Below are positions 35,908 to 42,945 of a stretch of 43,449 nucleotides of DNA, one piece after another (within the stretch, counting starts at the first letter, position 1; each line of letters begins with the position of its first letter). Location of the stretch: assembly GCA_030740765.1 (NCBI GenBank), contig JASLWR010000025.1, positions 1 to 43,449 of the forward strand, in the 5' to 3' direction. The position numbers and the translations under genes were made by a program. A model generated the notes under the pieces. The model had not been told where the DNA came from, did not search any database, and saw only the letters and a list, made by a program, of their open reading frames with translations. This DNA comes from Thermoplasmatota archaeon (GTDB taxonomy: Archaea > Thermoplasmatota > Penumbrarchaeia > JASLWR01).

Positions 35908-36136
35908 AAAATCAATCCTTTCTCGAATAATGATAATATCAAAGACGAAAAGTGGAATTCATCTCTTTGCACACTGGTTCTAGTCTATTCTCTGAGCTAA
36001 AATCATCCCTTTTGAATAATGATCATATCAAAAGCGAAAAGGGAAATTTATCTCTCGTCAAACAGATTCTGCTGACTTATAGGAATAAAAATCAGCCCCT
36101 TCTCGAAAAATAATAATAGCTTTGTCGAAAAGGGGT
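35908..36136 (-). repeat. Three ~90-bp degenerate tandem repeats, each a terminator-like hairpin
   Basis: Units begin with AAAATCA(A/T/G)CC at about 35908, 35999 and 36088 (spacing about 91 and 89 bp; the last unit is short). Each holds a stem-loop: 35916-35956, 36007-36043 and 36096-36135. Stem bases differ but remain paired (TCC/GGA, CCC/GGG, CCCC/GGGG), which suggests selection on the structure. On the minus strand every stem is followed by TGATTTT. The array lies right after the stop of the DUF2318 gene at 36145, so it looks like a triplicated terminator or 3'-end element. Confidence 0.72.
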
Positions 36137-36144
36137 TTTCAACT

Positions 36145-36816
36145 TTAGAACATATACTTCTTTGCTTTGAGATCATCTGTATCTATGTACAGAAACCCGC
36201 CTTCTTCTCTAATGGGTAAATAACTTGGCCAGCACCCACCTTCCTGGTTCTCTGTCCCAAGGCTGTTTATGCTATATTTTTTTCCACAGTTCTTGCAACT
36301 CATACTAGAACCGGATTTCTCATATCCCTTTTTCGCATCATAACAAATATCGCAAGCATCGAATGCGACATGGACGTTACCGTCCGAACCCCTAACAGCA
36401 AAATATCTGACTGTCACACCGCCTACATTGTAGGAGTAGAACTTTGGATTTGTAGTTACCTCTGATTCCAAGATTTTAACATCTTCTCCAGTGGCTGTCG
36501 GTTCCACATCTGTTGACTCTTCATAGGTTGTAGAAGGATTATCAGTATCTACTCCCTGGCCCCATGCAAAATATATAACTACAGCCACGAGGCTGATCAA
36601 TATTACCGAGAAGACGATGTTCATCTTCATCTTTTTTTGTTCAAGCTCCAGTTTTTTTCTCTCTTCCGCTTTATTTGGTCGAATCGCACCACCACCGCCA
36701 CTACCCTGGGACCCGATTTCATGTACCATTCGGATATGCTTGTCGAGATTTTTCGTTTTGATCGCACAGCCGCATTCCGGGCACCTGTCCAACTTTTGTT
36801 GCTTTTTTTGTGGCAT
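36145..36816 (-). CDS. DUF2318 protein with N-terminal C2H2 zinc finger and membrane helix
   Basis: 223 residues. A cytosolic C2H2 finger (C12, C15, H27, H32) is joined by a basic helix to one membrane segment (about 66-86), and then to an outside DUF2318 domain. The domain shows DACDICYDAKKGYEKSG (C155, C158), SMSCKNCGKKYSINSLG (C174, C177) and GGCWPSYLP (C195), all typical of the family. DUF2318 proteins are found in bacterial P19/FetMP-type iron uptake clusters beside FtsX-like permeases and an ABC ATPase, which is the arrangement here. The zinc finger joined across the membrane is unusual. The gene is last in its operon, 17 bp after the ATPase. Confidence 0.86.
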   Translation of the reverse strand: MPQKKQQKLDRCPECGCAIKTKNLDKHIRMVHEIGSQGSGGGGAIRPNKAEERKKLELEQKKMKMNIVFSVILISLVAVVIYFAWGQGVDTDNPSTTYEESTDVEPTATGEDVKILESEVTTNPKFYSYNVGGVTVRYFAVRGSDGNVHVAFDACDICYDAKKGYEKSGSSMSCKNCGKKYSINSLGTENQEGGCWPSYLPIREEGGFLYIDTDDLKAKKYMF

Positions 36817-36833
36817 AAATTATCACGCTCCGA

Positions 36834-37505
36834 TTATGAATTTTTAACATTTACTTTAGTGACCTTTCCATCAACCAATTCGATGATCCGATTCCCTTTC
36901 TTTGAGATATCTGGATTATGTGTTACAAGAACCACAGTATGCCCCTCGTCATTCAACCTTTTGATGAGATCGAGTACGATCTTTCCGTTCTTCTGATCGA
37001 GGTTTCCCGTTGGTTCATCCGCCAGTAATATCTTGGGGTCGTTTATCAACGCTCTTGCAATGCATACCCTTTGCTGCTCGCCCCCCGATAGATGTGAGGG
37101 GATATGATCGAATCTATGGCCCATCCCAACATTTTCAAGGGCTTCACGGGCATCTTGTTCAACCACTATGCTGTGGTAGTATTGTGCCATCATAACGTTT
37201 TCTAGGGCTGTGAGATAGGGTATCAGATGATATTGTTGAAAAATGAGGCCGATATTATCTCTTCTGAACCGAGTGAGTTTGACCTGGTTCAAACTTGAAA
37301 CATTGGTCCCGTTTACGATAACCGATCCCGATGTGGCCGTGTCCAGGCAGCTGATCATGTTCAACAGCGTTGTCTTCCCCGATCCGGAAGGACCGATGAT
37401 GGAGGTCCAATCTCCCCGTTGAATGGTGATGTTGGCCTTCTGCAGGGCTTTGGTTTCCCCGTATATTTTACTAAGATTTTTCGTGACTATGATCCCGTTC
37501 CCCAT
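36834..37505 (-). CDS. ABC transporter ATP-binding protein (MacB/LolD type)
   Basis: 223 residues with complete motifs: Walker A GPSGSGKT (38-45), Q-loop IFQQYHLIPYLTALENV, signature LSGGEQQR (139-146), Walker B ILLADEP (159-165) and H-loop His196. The LTALENV stretch and size match the LolD/MacB/FtsE group that energises FtsX-like permeases. It begins directly after the permease stop codon, with GGTGA as Shine-Dalgarno, and precedes the DUF2318 gene by 17 bp. In bacterial iron clusters such an ATPase drives the FtsX-like permeases that sit with DUF2318. It is likely to work with both neighbours here. Confidence 0.94.
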   Translation of the reverse strand: MGNGIIVTKNLSKIYGETKALQKANITIQRGDWTSIIGPSGSGKTTLLNMISCLDTATSGSVIVNGTNVSSLNQVKLTRFRRDNIGLIFQQYHLIPYLTALENVMMAQYYHSIVVEQDAREALENVGMGHRFDHIPSHLSGGEQQRVCIARALINDPKILLADEPTGNLDQKNGKIVLDLIKRLNDEGHTVVLVTHNPDISKKGNRIIELVDGKVTKVNVKNS

Positions 37506-38762
37506 TTACTCACCTCTCAATACTATCACCGGCTCGATCTTCATTGCTCTTCTAACCGGTAGGGAAGATGCCAGAAGGGTCATTCCAATCGATATCGCCA
37601 ATACCAGGGGAAGGACGCTCAAACGGGGCGATACCGTGGAATCGAACACGCTTATGCCGACGATCTGGGCCAGTAAGAGGCCGATCCCATAACCTAGCAA
37701 CCCGCCTACAAGCCCCACCAGACCTGCTTCGGTCATGAACAACGATGCAATTCTCTTGTTCTCAGCACCGATACTTTTCATCAATCCGATCTCTTTTTGC
37801 CTTTCGATCACCGAGGTGGTCATGGTTGTACTGACTCCAAGCGCCGAAGCGAGAAGAGCGACGACAGTGACAAGCATCATCATGTCCTCCACCTTGTTCA
37901 ACACGCTCATTTCGGCACTGACGAGCTGTTTTACGGTTTTTGCATCTATGTTCGGGATCTTTTCCTCTATTTCCGCAGCAAAAACATCGACAGGGCATGC
38001 ATTACAGAGAGCCGATACCTGAACAGTATGAACCTCGTTGGGGCGATTTGTCAAATTCTGAGCCACCTGTAAATTCACTATGATCTGGTTGTCCTCATAT
38101 CCGTCGGTGTTAATAATGCCCAGAACCCTCAGTACGTATTCTGTTTCATTTGCCGTATCGTCGGGTACCTCGCTATATCTGATAGTAAAGGTATTACCCA
38201 GTTTAAGACCCAATTTTTGAGCGACATTGATGCCCACCAGGCTTCCGGTGTTATCGTTAGGGTCCTCGATCCAATCTCCATCGATTTCCCACCAGGGGCT
38301 TATGGACTTTATCCCTGTCTTAAATATCTTTTTGTCATCGGGGGAGTATGGTTTGAGAATTTCAACCTCTTTATTGAAATAGGTTCCCACCAGGACCATT
38401 CGTTGTTCATTGGTCCCTTCTCCGGATTTCACAACCTGATAAAGTGAGGGAGCAAAACCCAGCACGTTATTTCGCCAGGAAATGGTCTTGATCTTCCACA
38501 GATCACTTTCGTTGATCATATTCTGCTCGGTCACAGCTCCGAATTCAACACCTGGAAAACCAACTTGAATAGTATCTGATTTTGGAACCAATATAAGGTT
38601 TGCTCCGTACTTTCTGAATTCATAGCTGACCTTTTCAGAAATGTCCAGTGAGACGGTAAACATTGCGGATGGGATCGCAGCGCCCATGATAACTGCTATG
38701 ATGGCGATTGCGATTTTCCCTTTTCTCCTTGAGAACGATTTCCCCAGTATACTCATAAACAT
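37506..38762 (-). CDS. FtsX/MacB-like ABC permease
   Basis: 418 residues. One N-terminal membrane helix (KIAIAIIAVIMGAAIPSAMF) is followed by a large extracytoplasmic MacB-type periplasmic core domain (about 45-280) with a CNACPVDVFAAEIEEKIP segment. Three C-terminal helices (MMMLVTVVALLASALGVS, GLVGLVGGLLGYGIGLLLA, LPLVLAISIGMTLLASSLP) complete the FtsX architecture. The EFRKYGANLILVPKS motif resembles permeases of the P19/FetMP iron operons. It is first in the operon. The ATG is preceded by AGGTG, which lies inside an operator dyad identical in half-sites to that of the BlaI-type gene. Only one permease gene is present, so it probably works as a homodimer. Confidence 0.92.
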   Translation of the reverse strand: MFMSILGKSFSRRKGKIAIAIIAVIMGAAIPSAMFTVSLDISEKVSYEFRKYGANLILVPKSDTIQVGFPGVEFGAVTEQNMINESDLWKIKTISWRNNVLGFAPSLYQVVKSGEGTNEQRMVLVGTYFNKEVEILKPYSPDDKKIFKTGIKSISPWWEIDGDWIEDPNDNTGSLVGINVAQKLGLKLGNTFTIRYSEVPDDTANETEYVLRVLGIINTDGYEDNQIIVNLQVAQNLTNRPNEVHTVQVSALCNACPVDVFAAEIEEKIPNIDAKTVKQLVSAEMSVLNKVEDMMMLVTVVALLASALGVSTTMTTSVIERQKEIGLMKSIGAENKRIASLFMTEAGLVGLVGGLLGYGIGLLLAQIVGISVFDSTVSPRLSVLPLVLAISIGMTLLASSLPVRRAMKIEPVIVLRGE

Positions 38763-38764
38763 TG

Positions 38765-38781
38765 TTTACACCTGATGTAAA
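38765..38781 (-). promoter_or_regulatory. BlaI-type operator dyad at the permease start
   Basis: On the minus strand, TTTACA-TCAGG-TGTAAA is followed by CA and ATG 38762, the same arrangement as at 34603-34619. An extra TACA-T-TGTA motif lies adjacent at 38783-38791. The dyad also contains the Shine-Dalgarno AGGTG, so a bound repressor would cover the transcript start. Confidence 0.7.
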
Positions 38782-38792
38782 GTACATTGTAA

Positions 38793-38800
38793 TTATATAA
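38793..38800 (-). promoter_or_regulatory. TATA box of the permease/ABC/DUF2318 operon
   Basis: TTATATAA on the minus strand, 11 bp before the operator dyad, predicts a transcription start inside the dyad. Confidence 0.5.
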
Positions 38801-38908
38801 TTTAAACTTTATGATAGTTTTATGCAGAATGGATATGGGGGACTAATACAGTGTTATAATAATGTTAAAATTTTGAGGCATTGCACTTTGAAAAGGTTTC
38901 TGCTGCAT

Positions 38909-39673
38909 TTAAAAAGGCCAAAGTATTTCGATATCTACAAGCCCAAGCAGAGCCAATATTATGATCAAAATGGGTTGGTGGATCAGATATATGAAAAGAG
39001 AATGTTTTCCAAGAAAACACATCGGGTCAAGATATTTGGGACAATTTCGGATCATTCGGAATTTCCGTTTATTATGTCCATAAAGCAATTTTCCAAGAAA
39101 TAAACCGATAAAAATTATTCCGATCCATGGAAATAATGGAAAAAAATCGATATCGGGATAAGGACCTCCGCGAAGCCCCAACCAGAAAAACCACGGCGTG
39201 TTGATATGTATATTTCCCATCAAATATCCGATTGAAAGCACAAATACTCCTATGAATAGATTTAAAACATAGAAATCCAGGAAAAAGTATGCAATAATTA
39301 TCGATAGACCGATAAGGTGAAGAATACCGAATCTCACGTAAGCATCTGAAAGAAAGATATACGTGACCAATGTGATGCATAGACCTAAACCGAATATCTT
39401 CAATCCTCTCTTCAGGGATTTGGAAAAAACTTTTTTCCCCTCCCGAAAATGGCTCAAGTTCAGCGAGATACCCACCAGTAAAAGGAATGATATGGCGATG
39501 GACCTTCTGAAGAGATACCAGAAACCTTCATTTAGTGTAAAATCCTTTATCAGAAAATAATCAAGATCATAGATAAGGTGAAATATTATCATCATTGTTA
39601 TGGCGATACCACGGGCAAAATCCACTTCCCAAAATCTTTTTTTGCCACTATCCAATTGTCCAACCCGATTCAT
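38909..39673 (-). CDS. DUF1624 (heparan-alpha-glucosaminide acetyltransferase-like) membrane protein
   Basis: About 254 residues with roughly seven membrane helices. RFWEVDFARGIAITMMIIFHLIYDLDYF at the N-terminus is the diagnostic DUF1624 start, with the conserved Asp/Arg and His in helix 1. GKHSLFIYLIHQP lies near the C-terminus. Eukaryotic relatives transfer acetyl groups to glucosamine across the lysosomal membrane, and microbial members may acylate extracellular sugars. ATG 39673 overlaps the stop of the preceding gene (TGATG), so translation is coupled to the AcnX-HgdB chimera. GTG 39676 is one codon earlier but not needed. Confidence 0.85.
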   Translation of the reverse strand: MNRVGQLDSGKKRFWEVDFARGIAITMMIIFHLIYDLDYFLIKDFTLNEGFWYLFRRSIAISFLLLVGISLNLSHFREGKKVFSKSLKRGLKIFGLGLCITLVTYIFLSDAYVRFGILHLIGLSIIIAYFFLDFYVLNLFIGVFVLSIGYLMGNIHINTPWFFWLGLRGGPYPDIDFFPLFPWIGIIFIGLFLGKLLYGHNKRKFRMIRNCPKYLDPMCFLGKHSLFIYLIHQPILIIILALLGLVDIEILWPF

Positions 39674-40371
39674 CACTCATCTCCCTGACCATATTTACTT
39701 TTCAATTCTTCCAGTGTTTCCCTGAACCGGTCCATCAGGCCCTTTTCCTGCCCCTCCGTTTCATCTTTTCTCTTCTCCATACGCTCTCTGTGATATCGTT
39801 TGACACGGTGAACGAAAGCCTCCGTTCTGTTCCTAGCGTGGGTGGTACCTAGCCCGTCGAAAACCAGGGACATCATGGGTATTGCCCCCGTCCTTTCCTT
39901 GATACTGGGAAATACCGCTGCCGTGGAAGTACCCACCATACAGTTGAGACAGAATACGTTCAATATGCCGTCCACGCCTTTCTCGGCAAAATCCAGAAAA
40001 GGTGGATTTAAATTTTTGGTACATGTATAGGTGCCTAGCACTCCCATCTCCTTGTGGGGTCTTACCACTTCCATCTGTTTAATAGCCAGTTCCTCCGGTA
40101 CACCCATTGCTTTCCACTGGTCCAGATCCATACATAATGTTGATGACGTTGTGGGAACGGATACTTTCGGCCTTTTTTCCGCGTACTCCATTAGATCTTC
40201 CACGCTTCCTTCATATATGGCCATCTCGGCAGGGTAATGGACGTAGACGATATCCAGAAGCCTTTCCGCATCGAAAGCCTCACCGAACTTTACCATGTAA
40301 TCAATGGCTTCAGCTACTGGTTCGCCCTCCTCGCCTGATAAATTTTTCTCCTCTTCTTTACTAAGATACAT
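39673..40371 (-). CDS. Chimera: N-terminal part of aconitase X joined to the C-terminal part of an HgdB/CoA-activase-related protein
   Basis: 232 residues from ATG 40371 (GGTGA four bases upstream). Residues 1 to about 120 follow the start of aconitase X catalytic subunits: MYLSKEEEKNLSGEEG, then VPTTSSTLCMDLDQW, ending at the MGVLGTYTCT cysteine motif. The remaining ~270 residues of AcnX, with further active-site parts, are missing. From about residue 130 (GVDGILNVFCLNCMVGTSTA) the sequence matches the C-terminus of 2-hydroxyacyl-CoA dehydratase-activase-related proteins (COG3580/3581 type), including CMxG, PMMSLVFDG and RTEAFVHR. The join is at about 40000-40020. It could be a deletion fusion or a new small protein. 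AcnX enzymes dehydrate hydroxyproline or mevalonate-phosphate compounds, but activity is doubtful here. Confidence 0.78.
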   Translation of the reverse strand: MYLSKEEEKNLSGEEGEPVAEAIDYMVKFGEAFDAERLLDIVYVHYPAEMAIYEGSVEDLMEYAEKRPKVSVPTTSSTLCMDLDQWKAMGVPEELAIKQMEVVRPHKEMGVLGTYTCTKNLNPPFLDFAEKGVDGILNVFCLNCMVGTSTAAVFPSIKERTGAIPMMSLVFDGLGTTHARNRTEAFVHRVKRYHRERMEKRKDETEGQEKGLMDRFRETLEELKSKYGQGDE

Positions 40372-40549
40372 ATATTCACCCTTGTATGATCCACGTAAAG
40401 GGGCATCGTCCCCCCTGATGGGCATTCGACAATTTCATCATCTAACACAGACGATACCTGCCCGGTGCGGGGTCCGATTACTCCGTAATATCTACGACAT
40501 TTCTCCTCCTTAGGATAACGTTCTTTTCCCATAATCTCTGCCCAATTTT
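40372..40549 (-). other. Gap with strong Shine-Dalgarno and two-codon mini-ORF
   Basis: On the minus strand a near-perfect AAGGAGGAG (about 40502-40510) is followed by ATG TCG TAG. The reason is unclear: it could be a leader mini-ORF or the decayed start of a gene. Another frame stays open from ATG 40532 into the next gene, but it is not credible as a separate protein. Confidence 0.35.
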
Positions 40550-41215
40550 TTAACCGCTCTTAAGTGTTTTTTCGTCTTCGAGCAGCTTTTTATATCTTTC
40601 ATCAACGTAATTCTTCACTGTCCTTTCAAACCGTCTCTTCTTTTCGGTTGATATGTTGAATACAAGCCGATCGAATTTTACAATTTTTTTTATCATAATA
40701 TCCAATTCCTCTCTCAGGTCTTTGCACTTTCTTATCCCGAAAGTATCACGAAAGGACAGCTTGCCTTCGATCAAACCGAAATTTTTCGGCATTATGTCAA
40801 AATGGTAACCTTCCTTGAGAATTGAGTATGAAATATCAACCATCTCGTAGAACATGTTTTCCGTATCGCCCTGGTCTAGATCAATGCTTCTCTGAAAATA
40901 GAATACCGGTCTTTTCTCGTCTCCTTTGATTTTTATGATCTTTGGAACCAGGACTCCGTTCTTGCTGTAAAATTCATGATCTCGTAAAAGGTTCGTCTTG
41001 GTTGGTTTATAGCCGTACTGCTCGATAAAGTCCACTTTGGAGGTCCTCCGAATATATTTCTTAACCTTTTTCCTTCCGACGATGGCCGTGCTGTATCTAC
41101 CAACAGTGAAATATTTGTATATTTTATATTTTATATAATTTGTGACATGCGGGAATCTCTCCTTGGCTTTGGCTCTGGTACTGTTTATCATATATTGCAA
41201 TGGCTTGGAGAGCAT
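40550..41215 (-). CDS. Atypical protein-kinase-like protein (YrbL-like)
   Basis: A 221-residue basic protein. FDIMPKNFGLIEGKLSFRDTFGI (Asp140, Asn145, Asp157) reads like a catalytic loop DxxPxN followed by a DFG-like metal motif, the core of kinase-fold enzymes such as YrbL and other small phosphotransferases. VPKIIKIKGDEKRPVFYFQRSI before it fits a hinge region. A clear glycine loop is not visible and the N-lobe is short, so it may be degenerate. No membrane segment is seen. No link to the FHA protein is shown by position. The start is the only ATG that gives a full-length frame; no Shine-Dalgarno is visible. Confidence 0.65.
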   Translation of the reverse strand: MLSKPLQYMINSTRAKAKERFPHVTNYIKYKIYKYFTVGRYSTAIVGRKKVKKYIRRTSKVDFIEQYGYKPTKTNLLRDHEFYSKNGVLVPKIIKIKGDEKRPVFYFQRSIDLDQGDTENMFYEMVDISYSILKEGYHFDIMPKNFGLIEGKLSFRDTFGIRKCKDLREELDIMIKKIVKFDRLVFNISTEKKRRFERTVKNYVDERYKKLLEDEKTLKSG

Positions 41216-41241
41216 TGGCTAATGATTGGCATGTTTCTATT

Positions 41242-41484
41242 TTATCCTAACGGTGGAATTAGTCTTTCTCCACATCGCTTTGTCACTGTTAAGTAAAGGT
41301 TTCCTTTATCAGCTTCCGTAACGGCGATCTTTTCGAGATATTTCATTATTAGCAGGTTTCTGGCAATGGCGAACTGATTCTCCAGGATTTGTCGAACCGA
41401 CTTACTTCTTCCTTCTGAAGTCTGGAAAACTACTCTTTGAAAAGAAGATAGAGGCGAAAAGAATATAATGTGCTTTTTACACCG
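41242..41484 (-). pseudogene. Remnant of a winged-helix regulator (5'-truncated)
   Basis: An 80-codon open frame on the minus strand, stop at 41242-41244, with no start codon until an internal ATG. The translation contains SKSVRQILENQFAIARNLLI, followed by MKYLEKIAVTEADKGNLYLT and VTKRCGERLI. It looks like a helix plus beta-wing of a DNA-binding domain and has protein-like composition. An in-frame stop at 41485-41487 ends it upstream. It could be the 3' part of a decayed gene; a short protein from the internal ATG is possible. Confidence 0.35.
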
Positions 41485-41487
41485 TTA

Positions 41488-41619
41488 ATTTGGAAACGCT
41501 CTCTTCCTTTTTTCTTTTATCACATCCTTCAGGAACTTTTTAATTCACTCTTAAAATTAAAAATGTTATAAACCTTGGAAAAATCGATGTGATAGAAAAA
41601 TACTTATCCAAAATACGCT
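41488..41619. promoter_or_regulatory. Upstream region of the Lrp-type gene
   Basis: AT-rich. GTTATAAAC near 41565-41573 is a candidate TATA box for the gene at 41620, giving a leader of about 20-25 nt. No gene is seen. Confidence 0.4.
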
Positions 41620-42186
41620 ATGCTCTCACTGATGAGCGGCAAAGATAACATGAGGAAAGTACTTAGTGCTCTTATTGAAGACCCCACCATAACCAACATA
41701 ACCATTGCCAATCGTTTGGGTCTGTCGAGTACCGGAATCGGCAAGATCCGGGACAAACTGGAAACGAACGGAATTATCAAGGGGTACAATGCGGACATAC
41801 AATACGATATGTTGGGTTTGAATGCATTTGGTATACTGCATATCAAGGTGACTCCCAAGGGGTGGAACTACAAGGGCCATAAAGGTATTCAGGAAATTGT
41901 CACTTCGAACCCGAATATCGTTGGAGTCTACAGGGTTCCAGGGAGGAATATCACGCACATCTTGTTATGTGCTTTTCGAAATCTTGTAGAACTGGATCGA
42001 TTTATCCACGTGACACAATCCCAGTTGTCCGATTATATCGAGATCGTGGATAGATACATTTTTTCCAGTGAAGGGATTATCAAAGAATCTTACACCGATC
42101 TCCTTTTAAAGATCATTGAAGAATTGGATGAGGAACGAATGGCTGAACCTATCCTTTTCGGAAAAATCATGGGGGAGGAAGAATGA
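41620..42186 (+). CDS. Lrp/AsnC-family transcriptional regulator
   Basis: 188 residues. The N-terminal winged helix (MRKVLSALIEDPTITNITIANRLGLSSTGIGKIRDKLETNGIIKGYNADI is the Lrp-type start, shortened here: ALIEDPTITN, RLGLSSTGI and LETNGIIKGYN) is followed by an AsnC ligand domain (LNAFGILHIKVTP ... VGVYRVPGRNITHILLCAF). The C-terminal extension, about 60 residues longer than a minimal Lrp, is helical and acidic. The ATG at 41632 is an alternative start. The gene overlaps the receiver gene by four bases (ATGA), so the two are coupled, which suggests that the receiver protein modulates or is co-regulated with it. Confidence 0.85.
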   Translation: MLSLMSGKDNMRKVLSALIEDPTITNITIANRLGLSSTGIGKIRDKLETNGIIKGYNADIQYDMLGLNAFGILHIKVTPKGWNYKGHKGIQEIVTSNPNIVGVYRVPGRNITHILLCAFRNLVELDRFIHVTQSQLSDYIEIVDRYIFSSEGIIKESYTDLLLKIIEELDEERMAEPILFGKIMGEEE

Positions 42187-42545
42187 AAAATACGGTACTG
42201 ATAGTTGAGGACGCGGAATCAACCTGCAAGGCATTGAACACCATGCTTACCCTTAACAATTATCAGGTGGTCGGGATGGCTGCAGACGGGGTTCAGGCGG
42301 TCGAGTTGTATAAACGATTAAAACCAGACCTTGTGTTGATGGACATTGCCATGCCGAAAAAGCACGGTATCGATGCGATTCGAGAGATCCGTGATTTCGA
42401 TCCGGAGGCTAGGTTCATAGCCGTCACTGCTCTGTATTCGGCCAAGAAGAAGAAAGAGGCGTTGGATGCAGGTGCTTCGATGGTAGTGGTGAAACCTTTC
42501 GATGTTGCTGATCTAATAAATGCAATGGAATCCGTTTTAGAATGA
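42183..42545 (+). CDS. Stand-alone CheY-like response regulator receiver
   Basis: A 120-residue single receiver domain with all key residues. The acidic pair Glu/Asp lies in VEDAES near residue 9-10, the phospho-acceptor Asp in LMDIAMPKKHGIDAI (about 57), Thr in FIAVTALYS and Lys in VVKPFDVADL. It has no output domain. Its start overlaps the stop of the Lrp-type gene (ATGA). A membrane PAS sensor, probably a histidine kinase, begins 400 bp downstream on the same strand and may be its partner. Confidence 0.93.
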   Translation: MKNTVLIVEDAESTCKALNTMLTLNNYQVVGMAADGVQAVELYKRLKPDLVLMDIAMPKKHGIDAIREIRDFDPEARFIAVTALYSAKKKKEALDAGASMVVVKPFDVADLINAMESVLE

Positions 42546-42945
42546 TCACACAACCCAGCAAATTTTTCTATAGAGTGATCTATTACTTTTTTCATTGAGA
42601 ACCGTTACTAGAAAAACAATTGTCTTGTGGAGCTTTTCATATAATAATTGTCACATCTTTTGCTCCTACTATTTAAAAAAAATTATTGTAAAGAACTGTT
42701 GATAAATAATTTATATTGACCGTGGATTTCAGACTTAAATCGTAACAATACTTTCTGTTCATTTGTATATTTTCTCGAGAATTACGGTCTAATATTGAAT
42801 TCCTTTATTTTTTTTCTATGCTTTGAAAATAGATTTCTTTCAATGCTAACTAAAAACATTAAAATCTTTAATTGACGATATCATAGAATGTCATTACGCT
42901 TTAATATCATCAAATTACTATTCTTAAGATATCGGGGTGAAAGGT
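42546..42945. other. Non-coding intergenic DNA (400 bp)
   Basis: Very AT-rich, with many T runs and no credible gene, tRNA or repeat array. A GGGGTGA (42934-42940) at the right end is the Shine-Dalgarno of the following gene. Any promoter for that gene lies in this stretch, but several TATA-like motifs prevent a single call. Confidence 0.4.

Noticed and set aside
35767-36000. 77-codon frame on the plus strand
   Set aside because: It overlaps the first tandem hairpin unit, has no ribosome-binding site and shows no domain pattern. It is probably chance.
35908-36136. Tandem hairpin array as a CRISPR-like array
   Set aside because: The units are too divergent, with no constant repeat and unique spacer alternation, and no cas gene is nearby.
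40314-40532. 72-codon frame on the minus strand before the AcnX-HgdB chimera
   Set aside because: The last third is a shadow of the chimera. The first part has no clear start signal and no recognisable family.
42546-42945. Search for a tRNA or small RNA in the long AT-rich gap
   Set aside because: No cloverleaf, TPsiC-like or A/B box pattern is seen. No tRNA gene was found elsewhere in the window either.
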